Below, one piece after another: positions 29,670 to 38,526 of a stretch of 64,000 nt of DNA. The position numbers were made by a program, and so were the translations under genes. This stretch comes from Devosia oryziradicis (GTDB taxonomy: Bacteria > Pseudomonadota > Alphaproteobacteria > Rhizobiales > Devosiaceae). The stretch's first letter is position 1; every line of letters begins with the position of its first letter. The stretch is taken from assembly GCF_016698645.1 (NCBI RefSeq), contig NZ_CP068047.1:1213001-1277000 (forward strand), read 5' to 3'. The notes beneath the pieces were generated by a model. The model worked only from the letters and a program-made list of their open reading frames with translations. It did no database searches and was not told the origin of the DNA.

Positions 29670-30932
29670 TCAGGCCGATTGTTCGGCCCTGCCAAGCAGA
29701 TAGGATTTCTCGCGTTCGTTGCGCGTCAGTTCCGCGGCGCGGCGGAATTCGAGCATGGCCTCGGTATGCCGGCCAAGCTTACCCAGCAGATCGCCGCGCA
29801 CGCCGTAGAGCAGGTGATAGTTGCGTAGTGTCGGATCGTCCTTGATGGCGTCTATCAGCACCAGTGCCGCGGCCGGCCCATCGGCCATGGATACGGCTAC
29901 GGCGCGGTTGAGCTCGATCACCGGCGAGGGTGTGACCTGGGACAGCGTGCCATAGAGGGCCGCGATCCGCGCCCAATCGGTATCGGCAGCCTTGCGCGCC
30001 CGGGCGTGGCAGGCAGCGATGGCGGCCTGCAAGGCGTAGGGTGCGTTCTCACCGCCCAGCGCGATGGCGCGGTCGAGTGCCGCCAGGCCGCGGCGGATCA
30101 GCAACTGGTCCCAGCGCGAGCGATCCTGGTCGAGCAGCAATACCGGCTGGCCGTTCCTGTCGGTGCGGGCGGCGGTGCGCGAAGCCTGGATCTCCATGAG
30201 CGCGACGAGGGCGTGGACTTCGGAATCGTCGGGTGACAAGCGGGCCAGGATGCGGCCGAGGCGCATGGCCTCGTCGCAAAGCTGGGGCCGGATCAGGTCG
30301 TCGCCCGAGGTCGCCGAATAGCCTTCGTTGAAGATGAGGTAGAGCACGCCCAGGACCGAGCCCAAACGCTCCTCGCGTTCGGGACCGCGCGGCACTTCGA
30401 AGGGTATCCCGGCATCCGCAATGGCCTTCTTGGCCCGCACGATACGCTGGCCAATCGTCGGCTCCGCCGCCAGGAAGGCGCGGGCAATTTCCTCCGTCGT
30501 GAGGCCCCCCAGCAGGCGCAGGGTGAGCGCGACCCTTGATTCCGCTGGCAAAATCGGGTGGCAGGAGGTGAAGATCAGGCGCAGCAGATCGTCGCCGACA
30601 TCGTCATCCAGGCTCTCGATGATCTCGGCTTCATGGTCGGGCGCATCGTCCTCGATGCTGCGGCCGACTTCCTCGAGCTTGGTGGCGGCCATTTTGCGAT
30701 GGCGAAAATAGTCGATGGCGCGGCGCTTGGCCGTCTGCATCAGCCAGGCGCCGGGATTGGTGGGAACCCCGGTTTCCGGCCATTTCTTCAGCGCGATGAT
30801 CAGCGCGTCCTGTGCGAGTTCCTCGGCCAGCGAGATATCGCGCACCATGCGCGTCAGCCCCGCGATGAGGCGGGGCTGCTCGATTTTCCAGACGCTGTTG
30901 ATGGTGCGATGGGTTTCGGATTGGGTCGTCAT
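29670..30932 (-). CDS. ECF sigma factor with C-terminal TPR-like domain (ECF42/DUF6596 type)
   Basis: A 420-aa protein. Sigma region 2 (RLIAGLTRMVRDISLAEELAQDALIIALKKWP region) and region 4 (RVALTLRLLGGLTTEEIARAFLAAEPTIGQRI region) occupy the first about 190 residues. A long helical extension follows, with FNEGYSATSGDDL and C-terminal TPR-like helices, the hallmark of the ECF42 group. That group usually has no anti-sigma factor and sits beside a DGPF/YCII-domain gene; no such neighbour is seen. ATG 30932 chosen for the family N-terminus; no strong ribosome binding site. Regulon unknown. Confidence 0.87.
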   Translation of the reverse strand: MTTQSETHRTINSVWKIEQPRLIAGLTRMVRDISLAEELAQDALIIALKKWPETGVPTNPGAWLMQTAKRRAIDYFRHRKMAATKLEEVGRSIEDDAPDHEAEIIESLDDDVGDDLLRLIFTSCHPILPAESRVALTLRLLGGLTTEEIARAFLAAEPTIGQRIVRAKKAIADAGIPFEVPRGPEREERLGSVLGVLYLIFNEGYSATSGDDLIRPQLCDEAMRLGRILARLSPDDSEVHALVALMEIQASRTAARTDRNGQPVLLLDQDRSRWDQLLIRRGLAALDRAIALGGENAPYALQAAIAACHARARKAADTDWARIAALYGTLSQVTPSPVIELNRAVAVSMADGPAAALVLIDAIKDDPTLRNYHLLYGVRGDLLGKLGRHTEAMLEFRRAAELTRNEREKSYLLGRAEQSA

Positions 30933-30975
30933 AACGGCGAATGAAACCAGCATCGGCCCAAGCCTGCAAGGCATT

Positions 30976-31006
30976 GCCTGCAGCAAGTGGCAAGCATGCT
31001 GCAGGC
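30976..31006 (-). terminator. Hairpin between hydrolase and ECF sigma gene
   Basis: A perfect 10-bp stem GCCTGCAGCA / TGCTGCAGGC with an 11-nt loop lies 11 bp after the hydrolase stop. There is no T run, so it may terminate weakly or serve as an operator for the sigma gene 44 bp further on. Confidence 0.4.
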
Positions 31007-31016
31007 GGTTGCTGGT

Positions 31017-31880
31017 CTAGTCGAACATGCCCTTTGGCGTTTCGCCCTGGAGGAAGGGTTCGATGAAGCCAAGGAGCAGGTCGGCCTGGCCGATGACAGC
31101 GGTATGGGAGGTCGCGGGCAGGATGGCCAGGCGCGACGGGGCAAGCGGCTTGCCCATATCGCCGGGGGCGCCGCCGCCCACCAGGTGGAACAGGCTGACA
31201 ATGTGATCCAGGGTGATCATGTCGGCGTCGCCGGCAATGATCAGCATCGGCGTCTTGAGCTTGCGGACATCCTCCTCCCAGGCCATCGGCTCGTGCTCGA
31301 GGGCGATCATGCGTTCGACGAATGGGCGGAAGCCGTCGGGATTGGGCGCGAACTGCTTCCACGCGTCCTCCATGGGCGTGCCCACGAACATGTCCGGGCT
31401 CATGGTCGGGATCATGGCGAGGAATTCGGGCTGCGAGCCGGACATGTCGTAGCCGACCGAAGCGGCGACAAGCTGGTCGACCTTTTCAGGATGGTCGATC
31501 GCCAGCTTCAGCCCCGCCGCAGCACCCATGGAATAGCCGAACACGTCCGCCTTCTCGATGCCGACGGCATCCATGAATCCAGCGACGTCATCGGCCAGGT
31601 TAGGATAGGTGATCGGCCGGTCGATGTCCTCGGTGCGGCCATGGCCCTGGAACTCGATGGCATAGACCTTATGCGTCTCGGCCAGCCTGGGAATGATTTC
31701 GCCCATGGTGGGGATGTTCATGTAGGCGCCGTGCAGGACAACCAGCGGATCCCCCTCACCGCTGACCTCGTAATACATCTGCATGCCGTTGACCTCGATG
31801 GTCTGACCGGCGGGTTCGGATTGGGCAAAGGCGGCTGACGTCAGCAGCATGGCGGCCAGGGTGATGGCAGAACGGATCAT
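31017..31880 (-). CDS. Secreted alpha/beta hydrolase
   Basis: A 287-aa protein with a signal peptide (residues 1-19, ending SAAFA). The alpha/beta fold landmarks are the oxyanion VVLHGAY, the nucleophile elbow GYSMG with Ser117, an acidic residue in IAGDADMI, and His in ATSHTAV. This is the chloroperoxidase/epoxide-hydrolase-like group; natural substrate unknown. Export to the periplasm is unusual for the group but clear from the signal. ATG 31880 follows AGAGGAAA. Same strand as the ECF sigma gene downstream. Confidence 0.85.
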   Translation of the reverse strand: MIRSAITLAAMLLTSAAFAQSEPAGQTIEVNGMQMYYEVSGEGDPLVVLHGAYMNIPTMGEIIPRLAETHKVYAIEFQGHGRTEDIDRPITYPNLADDVAGFMDAVGIEKADVFGYSMGAAAGLKLAIDHPEKVDQLVAASVGYDMSGSQPEFLAMIPTMSPDMFVGTPMEDAWKQFAPNPDGFRPFVERMIALEHEPMAWEEDVRKLKTPMLIIAGDADMITLDHIVSLFHLVGGGAPGDMGKPLAPSRLAILPATSHTAVIGQADLLLGFIEPFLQGETPKGMFD

Positions 31881-32052
31881 GGTTTGTTTCCTCTGTTGCT
31901 CGCGGCCTCCGACCGCGCTTCTGCCAGGACGACGAGTGGTCGGACGCGCTTTCGACAGGTCGGCAAAAATAGTTGCGCGGGAAAGGGGCGGTCAGACTGC
32001 GTTCATTTGGGCATGGCTATAGCGGCGCCCACCAATCGAAGGACAAAACCAA

Positions 32053-32679
32053 ATGCGTCACACCGCCATCATCTGCCTGCTGCTCGCAGGCGCCGCCCTG
32101 CCTGCCCTTGCCGAGGAGTCACCGATCGCCAATACCTGGATCGACCAGGTCGCCCGTACCGGCGCAGCGGCCCCCGAGCCATGGGGCAATGTCAAGCAGG
32201 TCTACACCATCACCATCGGCGCGGAATCGGTGGTGCTGGAGGAGACTGCCATTGCCGACCTGGCGGCCAAGCTGGGTGCCGAGGCGCACAATTGGGGCGA
32301 GGCCGGCGAAGCCGTGACCTGGGCCTGCCTCAGCCGCAATGCGGAAACGCTGTGGCTCTATTCCGATGGCGAAATGGGGGACGGCAAGGTGACCGGCGTC
32401 GGTATCGACGTGCGCGATGCCGCCCCGGCCTCGGCCCGGTGTGGCACCTGGCCGGCCGACATGAATGCCGATCTCGGCCTGATGGGCATCGGCATGCCAG
32501 CTGATGTCATCGTGGGCAACTACCTCACCGGCCAGCCTGACGAATACGGCTGGTTCGGCAGCATCAACCTCACGCCAGCCGCCACCGCGCCGTTCGAGAT
32601 CTGGCAGGAGCTGACGTTCCGGGCCAATGACGAAGGCATCGTCAACGCTGTTGCCGTGATGCAGATGACGGGCGACTGA
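32053..32679 (+). CDS. Periplasmic protein of unknown function
   Basis: Not recognised. The 208-aa product has a signal peptide of about 20 residues ending ALPALA. The mature part contains two cysteines (VTWACLSRN and ASARCGTWP) that could form a disulfide, and strand-like segments throughout. No lipobox is seen. ATG 32053 follows GAAGGA by 8 nt and a strong terminator follows the gene, so it is probably a single-gene transcript. Confidence 0.75.
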   Translation: MRHTAIICLLLAGAALPALAEESPIANTWIDQVARTGAAAPEPWGNVKQVYTITIGAESVVLEETAIADLAAKLGAEAHNWGEAGEAVTWACLSRNAETLWLYSDGEMGDGKVTGVGIDVRDAAPASARCGTWPADMNADLGLMGIGMPADVIVGNYLTGQPDEYGWFGSINLTPAATAPFEIWQELTFRANDEGIVNAVAVMQMTGD

Positions 32680-32703
32680 GAGTCCAGGTTGTTTTGGGCA
32701 AGC

Positions 32704-32738
32704 AAAAGCCCCGTGCGAGGGATCGCACGGGGCTTTTT
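32704..32738. terminator. Strong bidirectional terminator between the periplasmic gene and ctrA
   Basis: A perfect 15-bp stem from AAAAGCCCCGTGCGA pairs with TCGCACGGGGCTTTT around a GGGA loop, with T runs at both exits. It serves the converging gene at 32053 and ctrA. Confidence 0.9.
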
Positions 32739-32764
32739 GATCGACGCCCGGAGCCTGGGAGGGA

Positions 32765-33472
32765 TCAGGCGACGTTTTCGCTGTAGCCTTCATCGGCATC
32801 GGGCTCGCGCAGCACATAGCCGCGACCCCAGACGGTCTCGATGTAATTCTTGCCACCAGTGGCCACGCTGAGCTTCTTGCGGAGCTTGCAGATGAACACG
32901 TCGATGATCTTGAGTTCGGGCTCGTCCATGCCACCATAGAGGTGGTTGAGGAACATTTCCTTGGTGAGCGTGGTCCCCTTGCGGAGGGAGAGCAGCTCGA
33001 GCATCTGGTATTCCTTGCCGGTGAGGTGCACCCGCTGGGTCTGCACTTCCACCGTCTTGGTATCGAGGTTGACCGTGAGGTCGCCCGTCTGGATGACCGA
33101 CTGGGCGTGGCCCTTGGAGCGGCGGACGATGGCGTGGATGCGGGCCACGAGTTCGTCCTTGTGGAAGGGCTTGGTCATGTAGTCGTCGGCACCGAAGCCG
33201 AGACCGCGAACCTTGTCCTCGATGCCTGCCAGACCCGAAAGGATCAGGATCGGCGTCTGCACCTTGGCGACGCGCAGGGTGCGGAGCACCTCGTAGCCGC
33301 TCATATCGGGCAGGTTCAGGTCGAGAAGAATGATGTCGTAGTCGTAAAGCTTACCAAGATCGACGCCTTCTTCACCGAGGTCGGTGGTATAGACGTTGAA
33401 ACTTTCGGACTTCAGCATCAGTTCGATGCTCTGCGCTGTCGCGCTGTCGTCCTCAATAAGGAGTACCCGCAT
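32765..33472 (-). CDS. ctrA: Cell cycle master regulator CtrA
   Basis: OmpR-type response regulator controlling DNA replication, division, motility and envelope genes in alphaproteobacteria. The 235-aa product starts [10 protein letters not shown]. The receiver has phospho-Asp51 in LLDLNLP and Lys in [10 protein letters not shown]. The winged-helix DNA-binding domain carries [32 protein letters not shown] and [14 protein letters not shown] (in two blocks), which is nearly invariant in CtrA. It ends ENVA, a small hydrophobic tail resembling the ClpXP-recognised end of Caulobacter CtrA. ATG 33472 follows AAGGGG. Confidence 0.97.
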   Translation of the reverse strand: MRVLLIEDDSATAQSIELMLKSESFNVYTTDLGEEGVDLGKLYDYDIILLDLNLPDMSGYEVLRTLRVAKVQTPILILSGLAGIEDKVRGLGFGADDYMTKPFHKDELVARIHAIVRRSKGHAQSVIQTGDLTVNLDTKTVEVQTQRVHLTGKEYQMLELLSLRKGTTLTKEMFLNHLYGGMDEPELKIIDVFICKLRKKLSVATGGKNYIETVWGRGYVLREPDADEGYSENVA

Positions 33473-33897
33473 TATATTCCCCTTGTCATTCGTTCCTGCT
33501 GGAACCATGGGACCTCGACTGCCCCACGCCAACCCTACTGGATATGACTGAACCCTAAGCCCAAATAGTTAACAAAGTTTAATTCGGTTCGGCAATACGC
33601 AAACGACGTTAGTACAAATTATGTCTAAGTCTTTGAAAGTTAAGGGTTAATCTTATCGAATTTTCTTAAGAAAATGGTTTAAGAAGAGGTTGCAACCGAC
33701 TCTTTCGACTCAAGCAATTGTGGCTATGTCAGGGGGTTGGCGGGCGGTCGGTGCAAAGCAGCGGACAGACGGGCCCAAACCCTCAAATAGCGCCTTTTGC
33801 TTAACGATCGGTTACTGTGTGATTCGTCATTCGAGACGATTCGAGCGACCGGGAAACCATAGATTTCCGGACCCGATGAACGGATACTGAGCGCGAC
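33473..33897. promoter_or_regulatory. 425-bp AT-rich divergent control region between ctrA and fliI, with GANTC and TTAA clusters
   Basis: No gene fits here. The region is much more AT-rich than its surroundings. GANTC (CcrM) sites occur at 33698, 33707, 33821 and 33838. TTAA half-sites occur at about 33569, 33579, 33640, 33647, 33666, 33679 and 33801. In Caulobacter, ctrA is controlled by GcrA at methylated GANTC sites and by CtrA itself, so this layout fits cell-cycle control of both divergent genes. Exact promoters were not assigned. Confidence 0.65.
33801..33815 (+). promoter_or_regulatory. Candidate CtrA box upstream of fliI
   Basis: TTAA-CGATCGG-TTAC matches TTAA-N7-TTAA at 7 of 8 positions and ends 82 bp before the fliI start. 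Confidence 0.45.
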
Positions 33898-35226
33898 ATG
33901 AAAGCCCTTATCTCAGCCATCGATGCGATCGACGATGTCGAGGTATTCGGACGGGTCAAATCCGTGCAGGGCCTCTTGGTGGAAATCGTCGGGCCGGTGC
34001 GCGAATTGCGCGTCGGGGGCCGGGTGCAGATCGAGACCGTCAATGGCGAGCGCCTGGCGGCCGAGATTATCGGCTTCAAGGATGGTCATGCGCTCTGCCT
34101 GCCGTTCGGGCAGCTGTCAGGCGTGCGGCTAGGATGCAAGGCGGTGTTCCAGCGCCACGACGGCGCGGCGTTCCCGAGCCAGGGCTGGCTGGGCCGGGTG
34201 ATCAATGCCGATGGCGAGCCGATCGACGGCAAGGGACCGCTGCCGCGCGGCGCCACGCCCTATCCGTTGCGGCAAAATCCGCTCTTGGCACATGACCGGG
34301 TGCGGGTGGGCGATCCGCTGGAACTGGGTGTCCGCTGTCTCAACACCTTCACCACGCTGTGCGAAGGCCAGCGCATGGGCATTTTCGCCGGCTCGGGCGT
34401 CGGCAAGTCGGTGCTGATGTCAATGCTGGCGCGCAATGCCAATGTGGATGTCGCCATTATCGGGCTGATCGGCGAGCGCGGCCGCGAGGTGCATGAATTC
34501 ATCCAGGAATATCTGGGCGAGGAAGGCCTGGCGCATGCCGTTGTGGTCGTCGCCACGTCCGACGAAGCGGCGCTGATGCGCCGGCAGGCGGCCTATATGA
34601 GCCTGGCGCTCAGCGAATATTTTCGCGACCAGGGCCAGCGCGTGCTGTGCATGATGGACAGCCTCACCCGCTTTGCCATGGCGCAGCGCGAGATTGGCCT
34701 CGCCATCGGGGAGCCGCCCACGGCCAAGGGTTATCCCCCGACTGTGTTCACCGAATTGCCACGATTGCTGGAACGCGCAGGTCCGGGCACACCCACGACG
34801 GGTTCTGTTACCGGACTGTTTACCGTTTTAGTTGAAGGTGATGATCACAATGAGCCCATTGCGGACGCCGTGCGCGGCATTCTCGATGGGCACATCGTGA
34901 TGGAGCGCGGGATTGCCGAGCGGGGACGCTACCCGGCGGTCAACGTGCTCCGGTCCATCTCGCGTACCATGCCAGGATGCGTGCCGCTCGACGTGCGGCC
35001 CGTCCTGCAGAAGGCGCGAGAACTCATGTCCATCTTTTCGGACATGGAGGAACTGATCCGGCTGGGGGCTTACCGGAAAGGGTCAGATCCGAAAGTGGAC
35101 CGCGCGATCGCCATCAATCCCGCGCTCGAGGCGTTTCTCGGGCAGACGCGGGAGGAGACGACGACAATCGCCGAGGGCTACAAGATGCTCGAAGCGATCG
35201 TGGCCGAAGCGGGCGCGGGGGACTGA
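33898..35226 (+). CDS. fliI: Flagellar export ATPase FliI
   Basis: ATPase of the flagellar type III export apparatus, working with FliH and FliJ. The 442-aa product has Walker A AGSGVGKS at about 164-171, Walker [11 protein letters not shown], the [10 protein letters not shown] segment and the ERAG..TTGSVTG type III ATPase region. The C-terminus [23 protein letters not shown] is typical. First gene of a fliI-fliJ pair, divergent from ctrA. Confidence 0.96.
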   Translation: MKALISAIDAIDDVEVFGRVKSVQGLLVEIVGPVRELRVGGRVQIETVNGERLAAEIIGFKDGHALCLPFGQLSGVRLGCKAVFQRHDGAAFPSQGWLGRVINADGEPIDGKGPLPRGATPYPLRQNPLLAHDRVRVGDPLELGVRCLNTFTTLCEGQRMGIFAGSGVGKSVLMSMLARNANVDVAIIGLIGERGREVHEFIQEYLGEEGLAHAVVVVATSDEAALMRRQAAYMSLALSEYFRDQGQRVLCMMDSLTRFAMAQREIGLAIGEPPTAKGYPPTVFTELPRLLERAGPGTPTTGSVTGLFTVLVEGDDHNEPIADAVRGILDGHIVMERGIAERGRYPAVNVLRSISRTMPGCVPLDVRPVLQKARELMSIFSDMEELIRLGAYRKGSDPKVDRAIAINPALEAFLGQTREETTTIAEGYKMLEAIVAEAGAGD

Positions 35227-35265
35227 CGGGATATGTGTTTTTGTCCCGGAACTGACTTGGTGTGT

Positions 35266-35271
35266 AAGGAG
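35266..35271 (+). promoter_or_regulatory. Ribosome binding site for the TTG start of fliJ
   Basis: AAGGAG lies 8 nt before TTG 35280, and no in-frame ATG is suitably placed. Confidence 0.6.
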
Positions 35272-35279
35272 TACAGGTC

Positions 35280-35693
35280 TTGAAATCGCGCAGCGAGAGC
35301 CTCATCCGGCTCAAGAAATTCCAGGTGGACGAGAAGCGCCGTCAGGTTGCGCAGATCGAGATGATGATTGCCGATTTCGAGCGCATGGCGGCCGAACTCG
35401 ACCAGCAGATCGAAATCGAGCACACCAAGACCGGCATTTCCGATGTCGCCCATTTCGCCTATTCGACCTTTGCCAAGGCCGCGCTGACTCGGCGCGACAA
35501 CCTGCTCAATTCGGCCAACGACATGAAGGGCAAGCTCGAAGCGGCCCAGGATGCCCTGGCGGAAGCACTCGAGGACCTAAAGAAGGTCGAATTGCTCGAC
35601 CAGCGCGAGCACCAGCGCGAAGCAGCCGAGCAACTCAAGATCGAGCAGGACCAGTTCGACGAAATCGGCCGCCTGCGCTTCTCGCGTCAGTAG
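35280..35693 (+). CDS. fliJ: Flagellar export protein FliJ
   Basis: Small soluble coiled-coil subunit of the export ATPase complex, acting as a stalk that promotes FliI ring function. The 137-aa product is almost entirely charged helix (SLIRLKKFQVDEKRRQVAQIE at the N-terminus; a second long heptad stretch from about residue 85). It begins 53 bp after fliI. Size and position support the call more than sequence, since FliJ is poorly conserved. Confidence 0.9.
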   Translation: MKSRSESLIRLKKFQVDEKRRQVAQIEMMIADFERMAAELDQQIEIEHTKTGISDVAHFAYSTFAKAALTRRDNLLNSANDMKGKLEAAQDALAEALEDLKKVELLDQREHQREAAEQLKIEQDQFDEIGRLRFSRQ

Positions 35694-35715
35694 GCTTCGA
35701 CAGCCGAGAATCCGG

Positions 35716-35740
35716 AGGGCCCGCGACGAGCGGGCCCTTT
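35716..35740 (+). terminator. Terminator after fliJ
   Basis: A 9-bp stem AGGGCCCGC / GCGGGCCCT with a GACGA loop is followed by TTGCATTTG, so the T tract is short. Confidence 0.6.
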
Positions 35741-35845
35741 GCATTTGTTGTGCTGCAGTTGAGGCAAGGCAGAATTAGCTGGCCCGTCGGATTAGCAGCC
35801 GCCAACGGCAGCGTCCGGCACCGCTAACCGGCGCCGCCGGATTTT

Positions 35846-36667
35846 CTAAGCTGGCGAAGCCGACCGTTCCCGTTCTCTTAGCGCCTCGGCGATGAAGCTA
35901 ACGGCAGCGCGCTGCCGATGGTCGATATGCGTTGCATGTGCGGCTTCGGGAACTGAACGGAAGCTGTGGCTGACGCCCAGTTCGCGCATAAGCCTGTGCA
36001 GAGAGACAGCGCCGTCGTGCAACATGAACTCATCGTTTTCGCCGCAGTCGATGAAGAGCTGGGTCTTCGTCTTCTTCAGTGCCTCGGCCCCGGCTCGCAA
36101 CAGGCAGGGAACGCTGTTCACCTCATAGCCGGCATTGGCCATTGCCTCGTTGAGGTCGTTCAGCACCGAACGTCGGTTCCGCTCGGGCACATCGGCCGCC
36201 CTTTCCTCGGAAAAGATCGTCGGGCAGAGAGCCGAGACGGCGCAGAAGGCGTCAGGTCTCCTTAGTGTTATTTTCAGGGCCCCGTAGCCCCCCATAGAGA
36301 AGCCCGTGGCCGCCCTAAGTCCGGATAGCGGATACTTTGTTGCAAGGTAGGCAGGTAGTTCCTCTGCCACCAGGGTTTCCCAGCTCGGCCCTCCGGGATG
36401 GTCGATATAGAAGCCGCTCAACGTGGGTGTCGACGCGCAGACAACAATCGACAAAGGCAGATCGCCCGCGGCCCAAGCGTCCTCATATGCGCCACGTGCC
36501 ATCTCCAATGACTTGGCGGATGACATGGCGCCGTGCAGATGCATGACCAATGGTAAGGATCGATGCCCCGAAAATGCAGTCGGCGCAAGAACGGCGTACT
36601 CGACGTCGGATCGGGTGGCTGCGGAGTAAAAGGTGCGGAAATGCAAATCGGCGACGGAAGTCGGCAT
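35846..36667 (-). CDS. Esterase of the EstA / esterase D superfamily
   Basis: A 273-aa serine esterase of the alpha/beta-hydrolase fold, related to S-formylglutathione hydrolase and tributyrin esterases. The nucleophile elbow is GFSMGGYG with Ser124, the oxyanion region MHLHGAMSS, the acid is in FIDCGENDEF and the catalytic His in AAHATHID. No signal peptide. ATG 36667 gives the compact family form; the frame extends 61 codons upstream through unrelated sequence. First gene of the accessory stretch. Confidence 0.82.
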   Translation of the reverse strand: MPTSVADLHFRTFYSAATRSDVEYAVLAPTAFSGHRSLPLVMHLHGAMSSAKSLEMARGAYEDAWAAGDLPLSIVVCASTPTLSGFYIDHPGGPSWETLVAEELPAYLATKYPLSGLRAATGFSMGGYGALKITLRRPDAFCAVSALCPTIFSEERAADVPERNRRSVLNDLNEAMANAGYEVNSVPCLLRAGAEALKKTKTQLFIDCGENDEFMLHDGAVSLHRLMRELGVSHSFRSVPEAAHATHIDHRQRAAVSFIAEALRERERSASPA

Positions 36668-37056
36668 TTGAGAAGTCCCTGGTTTGTGCGTGAGTGCGGC
36701 AACTGCAAGGCCGGCGCTCGGTTGAGAGCGCTGCAACGACTGCGGCCTATGTGGTTGACGACTGTCCTTACCAGGGACCAGAGGTCTGGTTCGTCGATGC
36801 CTACGGGGCTTCGACACAGCTATATATCCGGCTTTTCCGGAAGTAAGCAATCCTCAACAGGACGACATCATGCCTGCTGCATGGCAGCGCTTAGCCGTGG
36901 TGGGACCAGCATCCAATGACCTCAATGAGGCCGGAGCAGCCTCGCGTTGTCTAAGACTCAGGGGCGCTGTGATTATTCCCGGTGTTGCCAGCGCGGCATT
37001 GCGTCGTCGAGCAGGGGTGACCATCGGGAACGATGGCAAGCCCTTGCCCCAACCCG
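36668..37056 (+). other. 389-bp gap with no secure gene
   Basis: A 71-codon frame at 36870-37085 (+) has AGGA 7 nt before its ATG, but its product is unlike anything I know and overlaps the 3' end of the cupin gene. The gap may hold decayed coding sequence or only the esterase promoter. Confidence 0.45.
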
Positions 37057-37413
37057 CTAGATTTCCACTTTTCGGGCTGCGGTGAGCACGTCCCCGGTAT
37101 TCGGCGTACCCTTCGGTTCGATAAGGAGGAGATGAGTTTCCTCGTCAGCAACGGGACAGTGCTCGACGCCAGCCGGGACAACAAAAAGCTCGCCGGGGCC
37201 AATATGCACCTCCCGGTCGCGGAGACGCATGGTGAGCCGACCTTTCAAAACGAGGAAGAAGTCATCGCTGTCAGGATGAGAGTGCCAGTTGAACTCGCCC
37301 AGTACCCTCACGACCATGATGTCGCTGTCATTGTAGCGCGAGACGATCTTTGGAGACCAAATCTCGTCAAAGGTTTCGAGCTTATCTGCGAGATTGACGG
37401 AATGAATGTGCAT
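37057..37413 (-). CDS. Cupin-domain protein
   Basis: A 118-aa single cupin. Motif 1 is WHSHPDSDDFFLVLKGRL, giving His, His, Asp and a Phe where metal cupins usually have Glu. Motif 2 is PGELFVVPAGVEHCP with its His. Metal binding is therefore possible but atypical. It is the second gene of a two-gene unit with the membrane protein upstream (17-bp gap), divergent from a TetR gene across a palindromic operator. The long frame upstream of ATG 37413 is a shadow of the membrane gene. Function unknown; perhaps binding or modifying a small molecule. Confidence 0.8.
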   Translation of the reverse strand: MHIHSVNLADKLETFDEIWSPKIVSRYNDSDIMVVRVLGEFNWHSHPDSDDFFLVLKGRLTMRLRDREVHIGPGELFVVPAGVEHCPVADEETHLLLIEPKGTPNTGDVLTAARKVEI

Positions 37414-37430
37414 GGTTGGTCTCACCAGGG

Positions 37431-37871
37431 TCAGCGTTGAACGGCGGTTATGAAGGCCAGGCCAAGCAGCGCCGTAGCGGCCGAAGTGGCGACAGCCGGA
37501 ACCCAGAACCAGAAGCGCAGGCACATCAAGACATAGACCAGGCCGACCGCGGCCGCTGCCAACGGATAGACCGACGCCCCTCCGGCTGAAGGGTCGACGC
37601 GGATCGCCACAGCGACAACCCCAGCGCCAAAAACCACGAGCCCCAGGCTGTGGCTGAGGTTGAACCCCATCCAGGCGTCCCAAAGACGCAAATCCGGATG
37701 AAGCCGAAGTGGCGTTGTTTCCATCAAGGAGCGCAGCCGATCATTTTCCGGCGTGAGCAAGCGCGGCGTGAACATATCCACGACGGTAAGACCGGCGTGG
37801 AGCAGCCCGAGCAGCAGGAACAGCAGGCCACCGCTCGTCATCAGCGTCTTGCTCAAATCAAACCTCGACAT
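37431..37871 (-). CDS. Four-span integral membrane protein, function unknown
   Basis: A 146-aa hydrophobic protein with about four membrane segments (GGLLFLLLGLLHAGLTVVDMF; GFNLSHSLGLVVFGAGVVAVAI; VYPLAAAAVGLVYVLMCLRF; AVATSAATALLGLAFITAV, first residues only) and a short loop with LHPDLRLWDAWMG. The pattern resembles small conserved membrane proteins annotated as LIC_13387-like, without assigned role. ATG 37871 is taken; an ATG 30 nt upstream lies in the operator half-site. Likely repressed by the neighbouring TetR protein. Confidence 0.72.
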   Translation of the reverse strand: MSRFDLSKTLMTSGGLLFLLLGLLHAGLTVVDMFTPRLLTPENDRLRSLMETTPLRLHPDLRLWDAWMGFNLSHSLGLVVFGAGVVAVAIRVDPSAGGASVYPLAAAAVGLVYVLMCLRFWFWVPAVATSAATALLGLAFITAVQR

Positions 37872-37887
37872 ATGCGCTTGCAAAAGT

Positions 37888-37922
37888 GAACGACCGTGCA
37901 TTTAATAGGTGCACGATCGTTC
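37888..37922. promoter_or_regulatory. Palindromic TetR operator between the membrane/cupin unit and tetR
   Basis: GAACGACCGTGCA and TGCACGATCGTTC are inverted repeats matching at 12 of 13 positions, separated by 9 nt. It lies 17 bp before the membrane gene and 20 bp before the tetR start, ideally placed to control both directions. Confidence 0.8.
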
Positions 37923-37941
37923 GCTTTGTCAAGGAGGCGTT

Positions 37942-38526
37942 TTGAAGAAGGTCGATCAAACCCGGGCCACCATTCTTGACGAGTCGCTGAGCCAAGGCGC
38001 CATCCGCGGTTTCCAAGCGGTGAGCCTTGCCGATCTCGCACGCTCAACAGGGCTCTCCAAGAGTGCGGTGTTCAAGCATTTCGGATCGAAGGAAGGGTTG
38101 GAACTGGCGACCATTCAAACCCTCTGCGACCGCTTTTATGCGCAGGTTTGGCTGCCCGCATCGCGTGAGGCGAGCGGAGAGCGTCGGTTGAAGGCCATCT
38201 TTTCCGGCTGGCTGGATTGGGTGGAAGCGGGATGCGGTATCATTCAGGCGCAGATCGAGTTCGACGATCAGCCCGGCGAAGTCCAAAAGCATCTGCGGGC
38301 CCAACAGAAGCTGTGGGCCCGGCAGTTGAGCCTGGAGTTCAAGGCCGCAGGCTCGCCGGACGCCAAGCTGAATGCCTTTGAGCTGCGCGGCATAGTCCTG
38401 GCTTTCAATCAGGCGCATCGGCTCATGCGTGAGCGTTCCGCACGCTCCATGGCCAACGCAGCCTACACCAACCTCATGCAAAGGGTGCGGCTGACGGCGA
38501 TCGACACGGGGAGAGCTGACACATGA
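37942..38526 (+). CDS. TetR/AcrR-family transcriptional regulator
   Basis: A 194-aa repressor with an N-terminal helix-turn-helix (SLADLARSTGLSKSAVFKHFGSKEGL, residues about 28-53) and a C-terminal ligand domain; inducer unknown. TTG 37942 is chosen because AAGGAGG lies 4-5 nt before it; an in-frame ATG at 37909 would start inside the operator. The stop overlaps the next gene in ATGA, so the GNAT gene is translationally coupled. Likely autoregulated through the operator at 37888-37922. Confidence 0.88.
   Translation: MKKVDQTRATILDESLSQGAIRGFQAVSLADLARSTGLSKSAVFKHFGSKEGLELATIQTLCDRFYAQVWLPASREASGERRLKAIFSGWLDWVEAGCGIIQAQIEFDDQPGEVQKHLRAQQKLWARQLSLEFKAAGSPDAKLNAFELRGIVLAFNQAHRLMRERSARSMANAAYTNLMQRVRLTAIDTGRADT

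Noticed and set aside
33666..33682. TTAA-N9-TTAA and the nearby TTAA-N6-TTAA (33569-33582) as full CtrA boxes
   Set aside because: Spacer lengths differ from the required 7, so they are listed only as half-site clusters.
36870..37085. 71-codon frame with a fair ribosome binding site
   Set aside because: Overlaps the 3' end of the cupin gene and its product resembles nothing known; kept only as a note on the gap.
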